Positions 47,583 through 59,297 of a stretch of 64,000 nt of DNA are shown here, piece after piece. The translations under genes and the position numbers were made by a program. Position 1 is the first letter of the stretch. Every line of letters starts with the position of its first letter. This DNA comes from Branchiostoma lanceolatum. Taxonomy: Eukaryota > Chordata > Leptocardii > Amphioxiformes > Branchiostomatidae. The notes beneath the pieces are model-generated. The model was not told the origin of the DNA. It worked only from the letters and a program-made list of their open reading frames with translations, and searched no databases. The stretch covers positions 6,513,501 to 6,577,500 of the forward strand of contig NC_089736.1 in the NCBI RefSeq assembly GCF_035083965.1, read 5' to 3'.

Positions 47583-50500
47583 ATCTGCAAGTAATCCTCC
47601 TTAAGAAAATCCTACTAAGACTCTATGGGGGCTGTGCTCCTTGTACTGCGGCCTGCCTTGTACTGAGACCGGCGACTTCAGCTATTCGATAAGACAGCGT
47701 AATTTGCTTTTTGCGTGTTTCTGTCCTAAATAAGGAGATGTCTTGTCGTGTGCTTGTATACCAATAGATCCTTAAGTCGCTCGGGGATTGGTCGAGGAGG
47801 GTTTGCCTTAGGTAACAACTTGTATCACGTTTCGCTTGATTGACATTTGTTTCGCACGAAGAAGATTTACAAGCAGATACAAGATGGGTGAATCCTATCT
47901 TGTCTTCGAGAGACTGAGAAGGAACTTAACACTATCGTGTTGTCATCGAAGTAAATTGTTTTGCCTGGTTTTCTTAACCATGTTTACGTTGACAATGACG
48001 AGCACCAGACGGGCTTGAATGTGTCAGACTTTCGGTGGTCAGAATGACGTCATAATCAAACGACCCAGACATCAGCAGAAAGTACAGTGAGAACGCGGGA
48101 AAACCACTACAGTCGTTTGACGGTTTGGGGTATCTGGAAATCATATGGAGACGGAAACTATCTGTCAGAAGTTGGCCTAAGGGTGGTTTGAACCCCTCAA
48201 CTTTGGGCATTTCGAATGTTCTTGGCTGTTTCACGTCAAATTACGTAGACATTCGAACTATGCTGACGTAAAGACAAGAGAGGTACAGTATGGGGGACTG
48301 CGCGGTCTAAAGCTTGATTCACACTTGCACTGGGGGTACAAGAAATGGTACCATTAGGCCTTCTTTAGGGGTATGGACAATAGAATTCGGCAAAAGTAGT
48401 GGGAATAATTGGCCAGGAGAGTCAGTCCGCGGTAAGGTAACATTTTACTCTATGGTACCGGTGGCCAAATTCTCGGGCAAACTATCATCACAATTTGGAT
48501 AAATTAGCTACTTTCCAGCCAGCGTAGTTAGTCTGGTGTACGAACCACCCCTGTAAAACTTAGATTTAAAAAAAAAGTAGAATACTCGTCAGACGATTGT
48601 CCATGCCTTTCTGCCCCTGTCCTTTCTTCATTTGTAAAAAGAAAATGTTGAATTCTTCTTATTTTCTTCTCCTACTTTCAAGCGAGAAACAAAACCTCAA
48701 TGGTACGAGTTATCTAAACTGACAATGACCCGGCGAAGTTCAGTGTCAGCCTTAGACAAATATTTAGGCCAGACGAGGCTGGTAGGAGCGCGGTAGATGT
48801 TAGCTTCCTGGCGGGCTAACATGACGTTTCCTTCCATTTCACCTCGGTTTAACGTTGGACATGTTTCAGACCACGGGGCGTACCAAGGTGAATCTTGGGA
48901 AGAGGGGTGAAGATTTTGGTGCATATTTTTATACGTCTAAAGTTTGAGCACTCTCTTTCTTCTGTCATGCTCCTATTTTGTTGATTTTTTTGTTGTTGTA
49001 ATTTTCGTCCCGCTAGCCCCCCTCTCCATCCTTTCAAGTCCAATATTCACGGGAAGCTGGAAAAACTCAAGAAATTGACATTTCATATCTCTGTGAGATA
49101 GTGAGTTTTTGTGAATTTCTTCCATATGTTTTATTAATTATTGTGAATTTCTCGCTAATTCTGTCCATGCCTTTGCATTTTCCTGTCTTCCCTATTAATT
49201 TTCTTTAAATTCTTATTCTTCATCATCAATCATTCGCAGGCATCAGTGTCTTCATTAACAAATGATAAATGTTATTGTTTTCATATATTATTCGTTACGC
49301 ATGTTCCACGTTATACTGAGCATTAAAACTACTCAACATTCTTTATTGTATCTACAGTACATGATATATGTCTGCAAAATATGATTTTTCGTATGTTTGA
49401 AAGATTCAAAACACTCCACTTAACCCCACACGTCAAAAACATTTCCGAATATCCTAAAATAGCGCCAGTAGATGACAACATAAACGTTTGGGTTGGAGTG
49501 CGTCAGATGCTTGACAAGATTAACATAGTTGACTTGACAGCCAAACATCGCATCAACATGGTATATTTTTAGCAAAAGTGTGTCAGTAATATACTAGTGC
49601 ATTCAAAAACTGTACGAATTAGTGAGGGGACATTTTCACCTCGACATTTTACGACAGCTAGTTCACCTATCACTGTATGCCCACTCACACCCCCTTTCGC
49701 GTTCTACATTGACAGAAGCATGGAAATATTAGAATGACATCGAAAAATACCGGCCTTTCCTTATCTAGAAATGCTCTCAAAAATCATTCTTCTGCGGCGA
49801 GTAACAAACGTCCTGACACCAAGACTAGAAAAACCTGGGCGTTTTGTTTACGTCAGTCTAAAAAAAAAATCCCCAAGGATTTCTGGTTTGCCCCTTTCCA
49901 ACTCCATTGGTATATCTTGAAGCACCCCTTAAGAGGGCTCCGTTGAGCCGAACCTTAAGGCGATGTCTCCGTCTGTGCCTTAAGCCCTAATGGCGGTTAC
50001 ATGTCATGATCAAGTCCAATCTAAATCTTAGAGCAAACACTGGTGTCAGGTAAGGTAAAGTTCGCGCTTCTTTAAAGCCAAAAGAAACACAATGCTCTGT
50101 ATTACGTCACACCCTAGCCACAGGACAGTAGCTTGGTAACCATTCTAACGGGCCGGCTTAGTGGTGTGTTACAGTCCCCACTTTTTCTGTCAGTCTATGT
50201 TCCCAGGTCTTTCTAAATACTGCCGTCCTGTTGTGAAGTACTTGAAACCAATCCCGTAAAAATTATCCGGTGCACGCTAATGAACTGGGCGGGCGGGCAA
50301 CACTCCCAGCACCGTAGAGGTACCCAAGAGCTCCCGATGGTATGGCTACTAGGCTACAGGAAATATAGTTTTATACCGTTTGTAAACTGGGTTAGCAAAG
50401 AAATTGAAGGTGCGTATTGCAAGTTAGAACATGAAGACGACACATTTTTTTATCGTTTAAATGAAAGTGGACAAAGGCAGATTTTTCTAACGTGATATTT

Positions 50501-51880
50501 TCTTCAGTTTCACATCTGCTTGAAACAGTACGTTCCAACTGTCGGGCAGCAAGCCTAGCGGAACTTATGAGTACTGCACTTCGTAGTGTAGCTGATTCCA
50601 AATGTATGATGTACTTGTTGCGATTCTTACACGCACATTGACTTCGTCATTTCGGCATAGAAAGCACACACAAGAAATTAGAGAACATTGAACAGTTTGC
50701 ATTTGTTTACAAAATAGTTCTGTATCCACGCACAGCAAGAAATTGTGTATGTAAACAAATCCATGGCCTGTATACGATGTTTACGTAATGTAAAACCTGG
50801 TATAAAGTGTCTCTGAATGGCAAGTTTATGTTATGGTTTGCTGATCAAAGCAGAAAAATTCAAGCAGTGTTTTTGTTCAAATTCCAAAGGTCTATTATCA
50901 AGAAAGAAATGCCATATCAGGTTTCTCCGCAAGGGGGCAATTTTCACTTGTCGCTAAAAGCCAAGCTATTGAAATGGATTCTATGTTAACTATACAACAT
51001 AGATTTAGAACTTTCGTACAGTTACTCCGTATAAGTACAAAAAATATATTTGGCACACCAAAAGGATAATCTTTCGCCTATCTCTTGCATTCGTACGGCC
51101 ATGGGAACGAGATTGTGGTAACCAAGGTAACCAACAAGTGTGCCCTTCTTGTTCCTCTGTTACTATAGGATGAAGAAGTTCCCAACCAAATAGAATTTTC
51201 TTTTAAAGGCTGATTTCAATGCATTCAAAACAGACAATGTTATGAAATGTGTGTAAACGTAGGGCCATTAAAGCGCTTTGTGTCGTACAACACAACATCA
51301 AACACGATCTACACATTAACAGAACGTCGTGCAACAAAAAAAGCGCGCGAAACAAAAGACCAGATGTCTTGACTGTCAACACAAAAGACAACCACTGTCA
51401 ACATGTTCAATCTTGCTTGACACCGTGTTAGCATAGGCGGATTGTTTGGACCAATCACAGAAGGCGTTTTGTGTCCTTTAGGAATCGGTGTATATTGCAG
51501 TACGGTAGAGCTTCGATAGCTTGGAATGTAGGGGGTAGCGTATCATTATCCGGTACAAATGCGGATACTGTTTAATGTTTAATTCCAAAGTACGCGTCCC
51601 GTAGCCATGAGAAAGTTGTTAAGGAAATGCCGCGCAACACCCTCAAATTCCTTAAGATATCTCAAAGAGCCTTCATCTTAGCCAGACAGATGACTTCAAG
51701 ACAGGACGATGTATTTGTATTCTGAGAAAAGTGAGGATTTGAAGACACTAGAATGAAAAGAAGGGAACAGCCAAAAGGTAGGTTGCTTTTCTTGGAGTCC
51801 AGAACTTAATAATATCGTTGATACATGTTATGTTTGTCAAATTTTAATGAGGTCTGGAGTTAGCGTTGTTTAGAGTGCTA

Positions 51881-52130
51881 TACAGTCACAACTGCCCAAG
51901 AAGACCATTCAGGAGACCGATAAAATTTGGTCTATGTGGACAGGTTGTCATCATAGACAGGTTTATTTACCTTAGCGTCTGTGTCAATGGGAAAAATTAT
52001 CTAAGGGACATCCAGTAGTCACATTGACCATGTGGTCCTTGTCTAGAGGTGGTCATTTGTGCAGGTTTGACTGTATATCAATGCTCAGGTGGTCCTTGTG
52101 GAGATGTGGTCGCTTGTACAGGTTTGACTC
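51881..52130. repeat. Family B MITE-like element plus adjoining fragment
   Basis: Full copy tacagtcacaactgcccaag to gcaggtttgactgta (51881-52076). A further half, ggtggtccttgtggagatgt-ggtcgcttgtacaggtttgact, ends near 52128. Confidence 0.65.
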
Positions 52131-52300
52131 AAGTTCGGTGGAGAGCTTTACCCAACTTGTGTCTGTTACTACTTTTTAAGTAAAAACACAGTTTCACAGT
52201 ACTGGCCTTTGACTTAAGTCTGACTGATAAGTAGTTATTTTTGTGGTACGATTCAGACGTATTTGTTACATACAATATGACGCAAACGTATAGATAATTA

Positions 52301-52425
52301 CTCTCCAAGCAGGGGTCAGTGGGGAAAGATTGTGACCTTTTTATCACTGTGGGATAGCGGACAAAAAACGAGGCATATGATGAAAAGGTCACGATCTTCC
52401 CCCACCGACCTCTGCTTGGAGAGTA
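52301..52425. repeat. Family C foldback element, short copy
   Basis: Inverted arms actctccaagcaggggtcag-tggggaaagatcg-like and its complement ending cgacctctgcttggagagt, about 55 bp each. Confidence 0.75.
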
Positions 52426-53320
52426 TAAACAATGCTATATTTTAGATTAGTTGAAATGATTCAATGAGCTTATAGACCCCCGTTGAATAGACCTATATAC
52501 TATAGCTGGTTTACAACTAACGTATTGCATCGATAACATTTTATCGGTCCCCTGAGTGGTCTTCTTGGGCAGGTTTGACTATCATCCAAACGCCGTTCTT
52601 GATTGCTTGAGTTACTAGTACCCTAGCGCGAGCAACACGTTTCCTGTACGGTTGAATGATCACTAAGTCCCGTTGCTCGGCTCTGTTCCGTAAAGAGTGT
52701 CAACAACGCGGTCGGGCTCTAAGGGAGTCAAGGCATCGCAAATGGCCTGAACGGCAAAGGGTATGCATGGGGTTTCCCAGTCCCTCCTCTTTGAGTGGCT
52801 CTTGGACAACCCCACAAATATCCCTTCCGAAACGGAAACATTAATTTTATTATTTTTACTTGAAAAAACAAAACATTCGTCGGTTTACACTGAATTGACC
52901 CCATAGAGTTTTAGCAACTTTAACTTGTTGAAATGTTTACAAAATTGAAATATTTAAAAAATGAACCTTCTTGACTTAAAGGAACATTAGCGCAACAAAA
53001 TTTGGGAGATATTTTTTTCCACCGAAGCTTTCGAAAACGTTCCCTAAATTTATTCCCCTAGACACTTTTAAAATCTTACCCCGGTGTCATGTACCCCCTT
53101 CCATACCCTCTCACTACACAGAGAGTTATTTGCACATGCATGTTGGCATAGCGGCCGTTGCTATCTCAGCTACGACCCCGGGTATGGCTCTGAAAACAAA
53201 TTGTGGCAATAGAACGCCTGGACTTGTTTGTTTCCAAACGATGTAGTCCTAATCGAATCGCGGAAAGGCCAAAGTCTACATTCCGCCAGAAAAATAAGGT
53301 ATGCTTCGTTTGCTCATGAT

Positions 53321-53660
53321 TCTGTAAAATTACCATTTTTGTTGCTTAGAATGTGACAGAAAGTGACATTTCTGAATGACATGATGTTTTAGCTGGAATG
53401 TGTCTAAAAAACGACCCCTTTCTTTTAAAAACGTTGTTATTTTTGCGTTGTGGTATTCGCAATTTTGTTATAATAATTTTTAGGCTAAAACTTGACCTTT
53501 GTTTTCTCAAAATTGCCATTTTTGTCGCTTATAGTATGACAGAAAACGTCTTTTCTGTATTAGGTTGGAATGTGTCCAAATCACTCCTTTCTTTGCTGTT
53601 GTTTTCAAGTTGTTGTATTCGCCATTTTGTTTTCATCTTTTTGAGGTGAAAACTTGACCT
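53321..53660. repeat. Two-copy diverged tandem duplication, about 170 bp
   Basis: Both units contain aatt(a/g)ccatttttgt(t/c)gctta, atgacagaaa, ggaatgtgtc(t/c)a, tattcgc(a/c)attttgtt and aaaacttgacctt in the same order. Non-coding. Confidence 0.65.
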
Positions 53661-54287
53661 TCATGTAGTTAGTCTTTTACGATCTTTAGCCCCACACCCT
53701 TGCTTGTATAAGACCAATCAGTTGCTTGGGTGTAACACTATGCTACATTGAACGTAAAAGAATTATAGGGCGAACGACTATTTTTGAATAGCCCCATGGT
53801 TTACTCGTTGCCATGTTGAGAAACAACACTGGGGCTGTTGTTCCACTTGTTTCAATATCGCAGCTGATTACACAGGAAACAGCTGTCTTAATATGTTTTC
53901 ATAAAGCTGACCCATTTAATAGTTTCACGAGATACTAGGTCTATAATTCATTAGCGTTTTTCTATAATTTCAGAATAATGTTGCCAAAACTTAGCGAATT
54001 GAAAAGGGTACAGAAACGTTTTATCTATGAACATAGATGTACATATCCAAAGATTATGTCAATTATGTGAGGGTTTTTGTCCTTTCTATTTTACATTGCA
54101 CAAGCAGGGTTCTGGCTATTGTTTTCCATCGTTGCTATGGTGATGCATTAGGAGTTTAGACGAGGGATTCCATCTAATCAGTGGATGCTTAGGGGAAAAC
54201 AGAGGTTGGTGGGAAGTGGGAACTATTTTTGGATCGAACGCGCACTGAGGTCAATGGCTTCCAGGACCGAGGCTTATAATATCGACC

Positions 54288-54359
54288 TCCCATGTGGTCT
54301 AGTGGTTAGGATTTGTGGCTTTCACCCACAAGGCCCGGGTTCGATTCCCGGCATGGGAA
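54288..54359 (+). tRNA. tRNA-Glu (anticodon TTC)
   Basis: 72 bases including the discriminator A. The acceptor stem TCCCATG pairs with CATGGGA. The anticodon stem TGTGG/CCACA encloses loop CTTTCAC, with anticodon TTC at 54321-54323. The A box is TGGTCTAGTGG and the B box GGGTTCGATTCC. A TTTT run, the pol III terminator, begins at 54366. There is no intron. Confidence 0.93.
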
Positions 54360-56220
54360 GTAAACGTTTTGCACTTTTCTTTTATTATACATATCAAATC
54401 CCCTGTACACGATCAACGTGCTATAGAAAACATTCCACTTTCATTCATTTGTGACTACAATGCAGCAATAGTTATTTACTAACAAGAAAATGAAGAAAAA
54501 ATCAAGCTATAAAAATGTGAGAGATAACAGTAATACGCCAAGCTAGCCGTACATTTATGATTTTCATGTTTTCACTAATGACTACATTAACTTTTTCCCT
54601 CTTGTTTGGGAGAGATTCGACCCAGTGTTGGGAAGATATAAAATCACTTTACATTGCTAGAAATAAAGGATTGCTTTTTGGATGGCTAAACTCGAAGTTT
54701 GAATGGTTCAAATTGTTTAATTGGACATTAGATTTATGTCTAAGAAACCGGTCATTTGCTTTTGTCTTTGTCGATGTTGCCCCCCCCCCCCCGCAAGGAC
54801 GTTGACCCCTGTTCTACCAGGCTGTTCCAAAAGATATCGGCAACCGATTACGGCGCTGGAAACTACAAATTAACCCCTAAATTTTGCGATCAAATGGCAA
54901 CATTTGTGATAAAAGGAAGTCAGATTACGAAAATAGAGCTGTATAGTCACCAAATGAGATTGTTGCATTTTTGAATGATTAATTTTGCAATTTGGCTAAG
55001 GCAGCATATAATACCACACATACGACTGACTCGAATTACCGACGCGTAAGGTATTGCCATGCGACCGGTTGACATGAATCTGTTCGGGCCTATTGACGCT
55101 CAGTGCCCGTGACTCTGGCCCCTATGGAAGCGTGATATTTAAGCCCTTCAGAGGCATTTATCAACTGTAGAACGCCGAGTAAACCATGGCCACGACGGGC
55201 CGAAGACGTCGTCTGAAAAAACTTCAACCGTCGGGAAATGGTAGCGTCCAAAATGATCGTGAGTTTTCTCAGTCTCTAGTTTGGTGTGACTAAAGTAGCT
55301 TAAAAGAGGATAGCGATATCTGTAGTGCAAGATATTCAGAGTAAGGGCCCGGTGAGATACATCGTACGATCACAAACTGAGGGCATTCTCAGGATAGTCG
55401 TGCATGTGTCATGAAAATTCAACTGTCTTGTTACAGAAAATGCTGTCTTAGATCCTTGTCGGCGGCTAGTTCTGTCACAGCCTGATTGAAAATTTTACGA
55501 CATCAAAATCGTACGACGACCTACGACGAATGTGAGGGAGAATTCGTATATACAACGTCAGAAATGTTGAACAAAAATATGAAAGGTATCACTACGTACA
55601 TCTTTTAGCAAATACCCTTTTCTCAGCGTTTTCTAGTGGTTGTTTTTTTTGCTAAGTAGATCTTTTTGCTAATCTGTAATCTCTTGTCCCCTTGTTGACC
55701 GTACGTTTAGTACACACACCGCGAACCGACAGCTTTTATTCGCCAAAAGTTTACCTACCCTAAGGCACCCTGACTTTTAACATGCGCGGTCACGAAGGTT
55801 TTGTTAAAGCCAGAATAGCTCCGTGATTTGATTTAAACCCGGATTTTACTCTTACCTCCGGCAGTTTGAAGTATTTACCTACGGACTGTGTTTGTTTTAT
55901 ACTTAGGTGGGCAAACTAGGCTTGTAACCTTGTATAACACGTGTCATGTGTCAGAGGGAAAACAAAGGAGCTCAAAATGTTCCTGTCGAAACCAAATCAC
56001 GACGACAAACTCCCAACATGAGACGCCACAAAGGAATATGGTCTATCCGTAAGAAAAGACGAGAACGTTCTATATATAGGTTGGCTTATTAGGTGTTCTT
56101 GGTTGGAAAATAAACAAATTGCCGTAGCACACTATAGAATTTTCATGTCATCAGTATCATGAATTTTCAATTGTTTATTCTATTTTTTGTTTGTGTGTTT
56201 CTGCAGGCCGCACTGGTAGG
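54360..56220. other. Gene-free region upstream of the kelch gene
   Basis: It contains the dispersed repeat at 54590-54770. A splice acceptor (gtgtgtttctgcag, exon starts 56207) precedes the kelch start codon, so an untranslated first exon should lie in this region. I cannot identify it. Confidence 0.5.
54590..54770. repeat. Dispersed repeat, partner of 36120-36330
   Basis: It has the same ordered blocks as the other copy, beginning near gattcgacccag and ending near ccggtcatttgcttttg. Confidence 0.65.
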
Positions 56221-58554
56221 ATGGAGCGAACAACAACACGTCACATACCCCAAGTTGTCGGGTTCCCCTCCTACGTCCCCAGTGCTCTACCGAGCACTAA
56301 CAGGGAAGAGCGGCCTCTGGCGGAAGCTAACGGCATCACATCTAGAGACTGGTCTTCGAGGAATCGGTCAAGTCGCCACGTCCCTCCAAAACCAATTCTA
56401 CCTCAGCGATTACAGAGTAGAACATACACTTCAGCGGTGTATGCATCTGAATTTCTCCGTCGTTGTAACGACATGAGGAAAACTGGCGTGCTGTGCGACG
56501 TGAAACTTCGGTCGGGAAGGAAACTCTTCCCGGCACACAGAGTACTACTCGCCGCTGCCTCTGACAAGCTTGCCCTCGAACTACGAAAGATACCACAATC
56601 TACCACACAAGTAGACTGGGCTTCTGCACTATGGAAAGACGTTAGCTGTTCTGCAGTGCAAAGCCTGGTTGACTTCATCTACACTTCAAAAATCGTCCTA
56701 GATTCTGACAATTACCAAGATCTTAAAATCCTAGCATGCCGTCTGCAGATAGAGCCTCTGGTCGAAGTGTGTCAAAACTTCAGTTCGCACAAGTCTCGTA
56801 GTACGACTTTCACGACGAGCCACGGAAGTGACGTGTTAGAGAAGTTGTGTGCAATGAGGAATGCCGGGAAGCTCTGTGACGTCATCCTGGAAGCAGGTGG
56901 TCAAACTCTCGCGGCGCACAAGTTAGTTCTCGCGATATTTAGCGACTACTTTCGCGCCATGTTTACGGCTGGAATGGTAGAGGCGAGCAGTGGGAAAGTA
57001 CAGCTTGTAGGCGTGAACTTTTCTAGTCTACAGTCAGTAGTCACATTTGCGTACACTTCGAAGATTGCACTTTCAATGGAAAATGTAGAAAATGTGGTAG
57101 ACATGAGCTTTTACCTGCAATGTGCAATACTCACAAACCTGTGCAGTGATTTCTTGCTGTCAAACATAACGATTTCGGCCAGTGCAAAGATATCGAAAGT
57201 TGCGTGTGATTATCACATGCTGATGGTACAGGGACGGTTGGACAAATTTCTCGCCGAAAATTTCGCAACGTTCGTCCAAACGGAGGCCTTTCTTAACTTC
57301 CCCATGTTCAAGGTCGCGTGTCTGATGATGAGCAACTCACTGAACGTCAGTGAAGAGGATGTATTTGAAGCCGCACTGAAGTGGCTTTGTTACAAAAAAG
57401 ATCGCCTGGAGTTCACCAACTCGATCATGAAACACATTCGGTTCCCCCTCATGCAAAACGAGTACCTAGAAAACAACGTCGCGACCTCTAGCGTAGTGTA
57501 TGGGAACAGCAGCTGCCAACAAAAGCTGCAAGAGGCTCTCCGTTATCACAAGGACCAATGTTCACAGCCGTTACAGCAGAACGCGTGTACCAAACCCAGG
57601 GCACTTCATGAATGCCTTCTTGCCATTGGAGGGATCAAGTCACGTGACGGGCGAGGGAGAACCAATAAAGTGCAATATCTCAACCCCCTAACCTCCCAAT
57701 GGACGACGCTGACTACGGCGAAAGATTGTTTGACCCATCGGGCAGTTGCAGTGGTTAATAATTTCGTATATCTGCTTGGAGGCGAAGCCAACAAAAGTTC
57801 CCGGTCGGCGTCGAGCACCTGCTGGAGGTACGATCCCAGATTCAACAGCTGGCTGCAGGTGGCGTCTCTTCAGCAGCCGCGTGCTGACTTCTGCGCATGC
57901 GTACTCGGCGAGAAGATTTACGCCACGGGAGGACGAAACGCAAAAGGTGAGCTGTCTTCAGTCGAAGTTTACTGTCTTTCCTCGAACAAATGGCAACACA
58001 CCACGCCATTGAACGTTAAATCTCTTTACGGCCACGCATGCGCAACATTAGATGGGACGATTGTCATTTCCGGCGGAAGTGTAGGATGGGAGCACCAGGA
58101 TGCATTGCGAAGCTTCTGTCCTAAGGACCGGAAATGGATCAACATGGCACCCATGCAAGTTGCTCGCACATTCCATCGCATGGTGGCTTCGTGCGAGAAA
58201 CTCTTCGTCATGGGAGGGACTTTCTTATCTACGGCAAAGATCTTAAAGACGTCAGCAACGGTGGAGAGGTACGACCCAAAAGTGGACCAGTGGACCATGG
58301 TGGAAGACATGTTGGTTCCCATGTCAGAACCCGGATGTACGACCCTGGAAGGTCGAATCTATCTTCTTGGTGGTCTCACCCGTAACACGACTTCCCGAGC
58401 AGGGGTCGAGACTCTCTCGGACGTACAGAGCTACGACCCCGACCGGGACGAGTGGAAGGCTGCCCTGGACTTACCCGAGGCGTGGACGGGAGTGTCATGC
58501 TGTACTCTAGTTCTGCCACACAGAATACTGAATGGAGATCACTTCACAACTTGA
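56221..58554 (+). CDS. BTB-BTB-BACK-kelch (KLHL-type) protein, single coding exon
   Basis: KLHL proteins are usually substrate adaptors for cullin-3 ubiquitin ligases: BTB/BACK binds CUL3 and the kelch propeller binds the substrate. This one has 777 residues from the ATG at 56221. An upstream in-frame ATG lies before the acceptor at 56206, so I did not use it. After a Ser/Arg/Pro-rich N-terminus comes a first, diverged BTB (about 85-185; GVLCDVKLRSG, PAHRVLLAAAS, VDFIYTSKIVL). A canonical BTB follows (about 205-312; GKLCDVILEAGGQTLAAHKL, FSDYFRAMFTAGM, FAYTSKIAL), then BACK (about 315-420; NFPMFKVACLM region). About six kelch blades (about 460-765) carry YLLGG, YATGG, FVMGG and IYLLGG signatures and paired Tyr-Asp-Pro/Trp positions. 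Double-BTB kelch proteins are uncommon. An AATAAA only 12 bases after the stop implies a very short 3-prime UTR. Confidence 0.9.
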   Translation: MERTTTRHIPQVVGFPSYVPSALPSTNREERPLAEANGITSRDWSSRNRSSRHVPPKPILPQRLQSRTYTSAVYASEFLRRCNDMRKTGVLCDVKLRSGRKLFPAHRVLLAAASDKLALELRKIPQSTTQVDWASALWKDVSCSAVQSLVDFIYTSKIVLDSDNYQDLKILACRLQIEPLVEVCQNFSSHKSRSTTFTTSHGSDVLEKLCAMRNAGKLCDVILEAGGQTLAAHKLVLAIFSDYFRAMFTAGMVEASSGKVQLVGVNFSSLQSVVTFAYTSKIALSMENVENVVDMSFYLQCAILTNLCSDFLLSNITISASAKISKVACDYHMLMVQGRLDKFLAENFATFVQTEAFLNFPMFKVACLMMSNSLNVSEEDVFEAALKWLCYKKDRLEFTNSIMKHIRFPLMQNEYLENNVATSSVVYGNSSCQQKLQEALRYHKDQCSQPLQQNACTKPRALHECLLAIGGIKSRDGRGRTNKVQYLNPLTSQWTTLTTAKDCLTHRAVAVVNNFVYLLGGEANKSSRSASSTCWRYDPRFNSWLQVASLQQPRADFCACVLGEKIYATGGRNAKGELSSVEVYCLSSNKWQHTTPLNVKSLYGHACATLDGTIVISGGSVGWEHQDALRSFCPKDRKWINMAPMQVARTFHRMVASCEKLFVMGGTFLSTAKILKTSATVERYDPKVDQWTMVEDMLVPMSEPGCTTLEGRIYLLGGLTRNTTSRAGVETLSDVQSYDPDRDEWKAALDLPEAWTGVSCCTLVLPHRILNGDHFTT

Positions 58555-58565
58555 TACTACTTCGC

Positions 58566-58571
58566 AATAAA
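58566..58571 (+). terminator. Polyadenylation signal AATAAA, kelch gene
   Basis: It lies 12 bases after the TGA at 58552-58554. Cleavage 10-30 bases later would give an unusually short 3-prime UTR. Confidence 0.45.
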
Positions 58572-59204
58572 GAGTAGTAAAGATTGACGAAATGTTATTT
58601 TGGAGAAATTGGAGAAATAGTCGCAAACTTAAAAGGAAAACCTTATGCTACTAAGTGAATATGTGTCGATAATTTCAATGTAATTATCAGCTATAATAGC
58701 TTTGAATGTATCGATCAGCCGAAAAGATTTTTAAATCATATATCTAGCATATCTCTATTATAAGCTACGACATTAGCAGCTCTGACTCTACACTAGTGTT
58801 GCTCATGGGAAGAGAGACGGTCGCAGTTAAAGATAAATATTTTCTAATGATACTTTCTCAAACTGTTCATTGGTATTGGTGTGGATGCTTTTACTCTACT
58901 GGTTTTCCACTACCATATTTTCTGCCTTATCCTTTATCATCACGCAGCTGTGAATGTATCGCTAACGTTACATGTGTCACATATAGGTGACAGAAAAATT
59001 CTAAAAGTGTTTCATTTTGATACCTTAGAATATCATTTGATAAGAATAGATACAGATAAAATGTCAATGTGAGGAGGGTTTCCTGACAAACCCCTTCACA
59101 GTAATGGAATGGAATAGTCCAACATACACTCCGGAGCCATACGTATTTGCAAAGGCTCATGGGAACTCAGAAACCTAGCGACAAGTAGGGGAGAGTTTGG
59201 TAGT

Positions 59205-59297
59205 TTCGATCAGTATTTCGATTGCAGTTTCGATCACAGTGTTTCGATCACAGCGTTTCGATCGCACTGTTTCGATCACAGCGTTTCGATCACAGAT
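59205..59297. repeat. Minisatellite with 16-18 bp unit (cgtttcgatcacag)
   Basis: About six units of (a/t)g(t/c)(g/t)tttcgatc(a/g)cag in tandem. Small and non-coding. Confidence 0.8.

Larger units (their letters stand above)
47583..54287. other. Long gene-free region upstream of CaVP
   Basis: The left end must hold the CaVP promoter. I see no convincing TATA box. The rest contains family B pieces (51881-52130 and 52535-52580), a family C foldback (52301-52425) and a two-copy tandem duplication (53321-53660). Open frames here are short and without domains. Confidence 0.55.

Noticed and set aside
56191-56220. Upstream in-frame ATG of the kelch protein
   Set aside because: It lies inside the tract before a strong splice acceptor (ctgcag at 56206), so it would be intronic. 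The ATG at 56221 is preferred.
57606-58322. Minus-strand frames over the kelch region
   Set aside because: Antisense shadows of the kelch blades.
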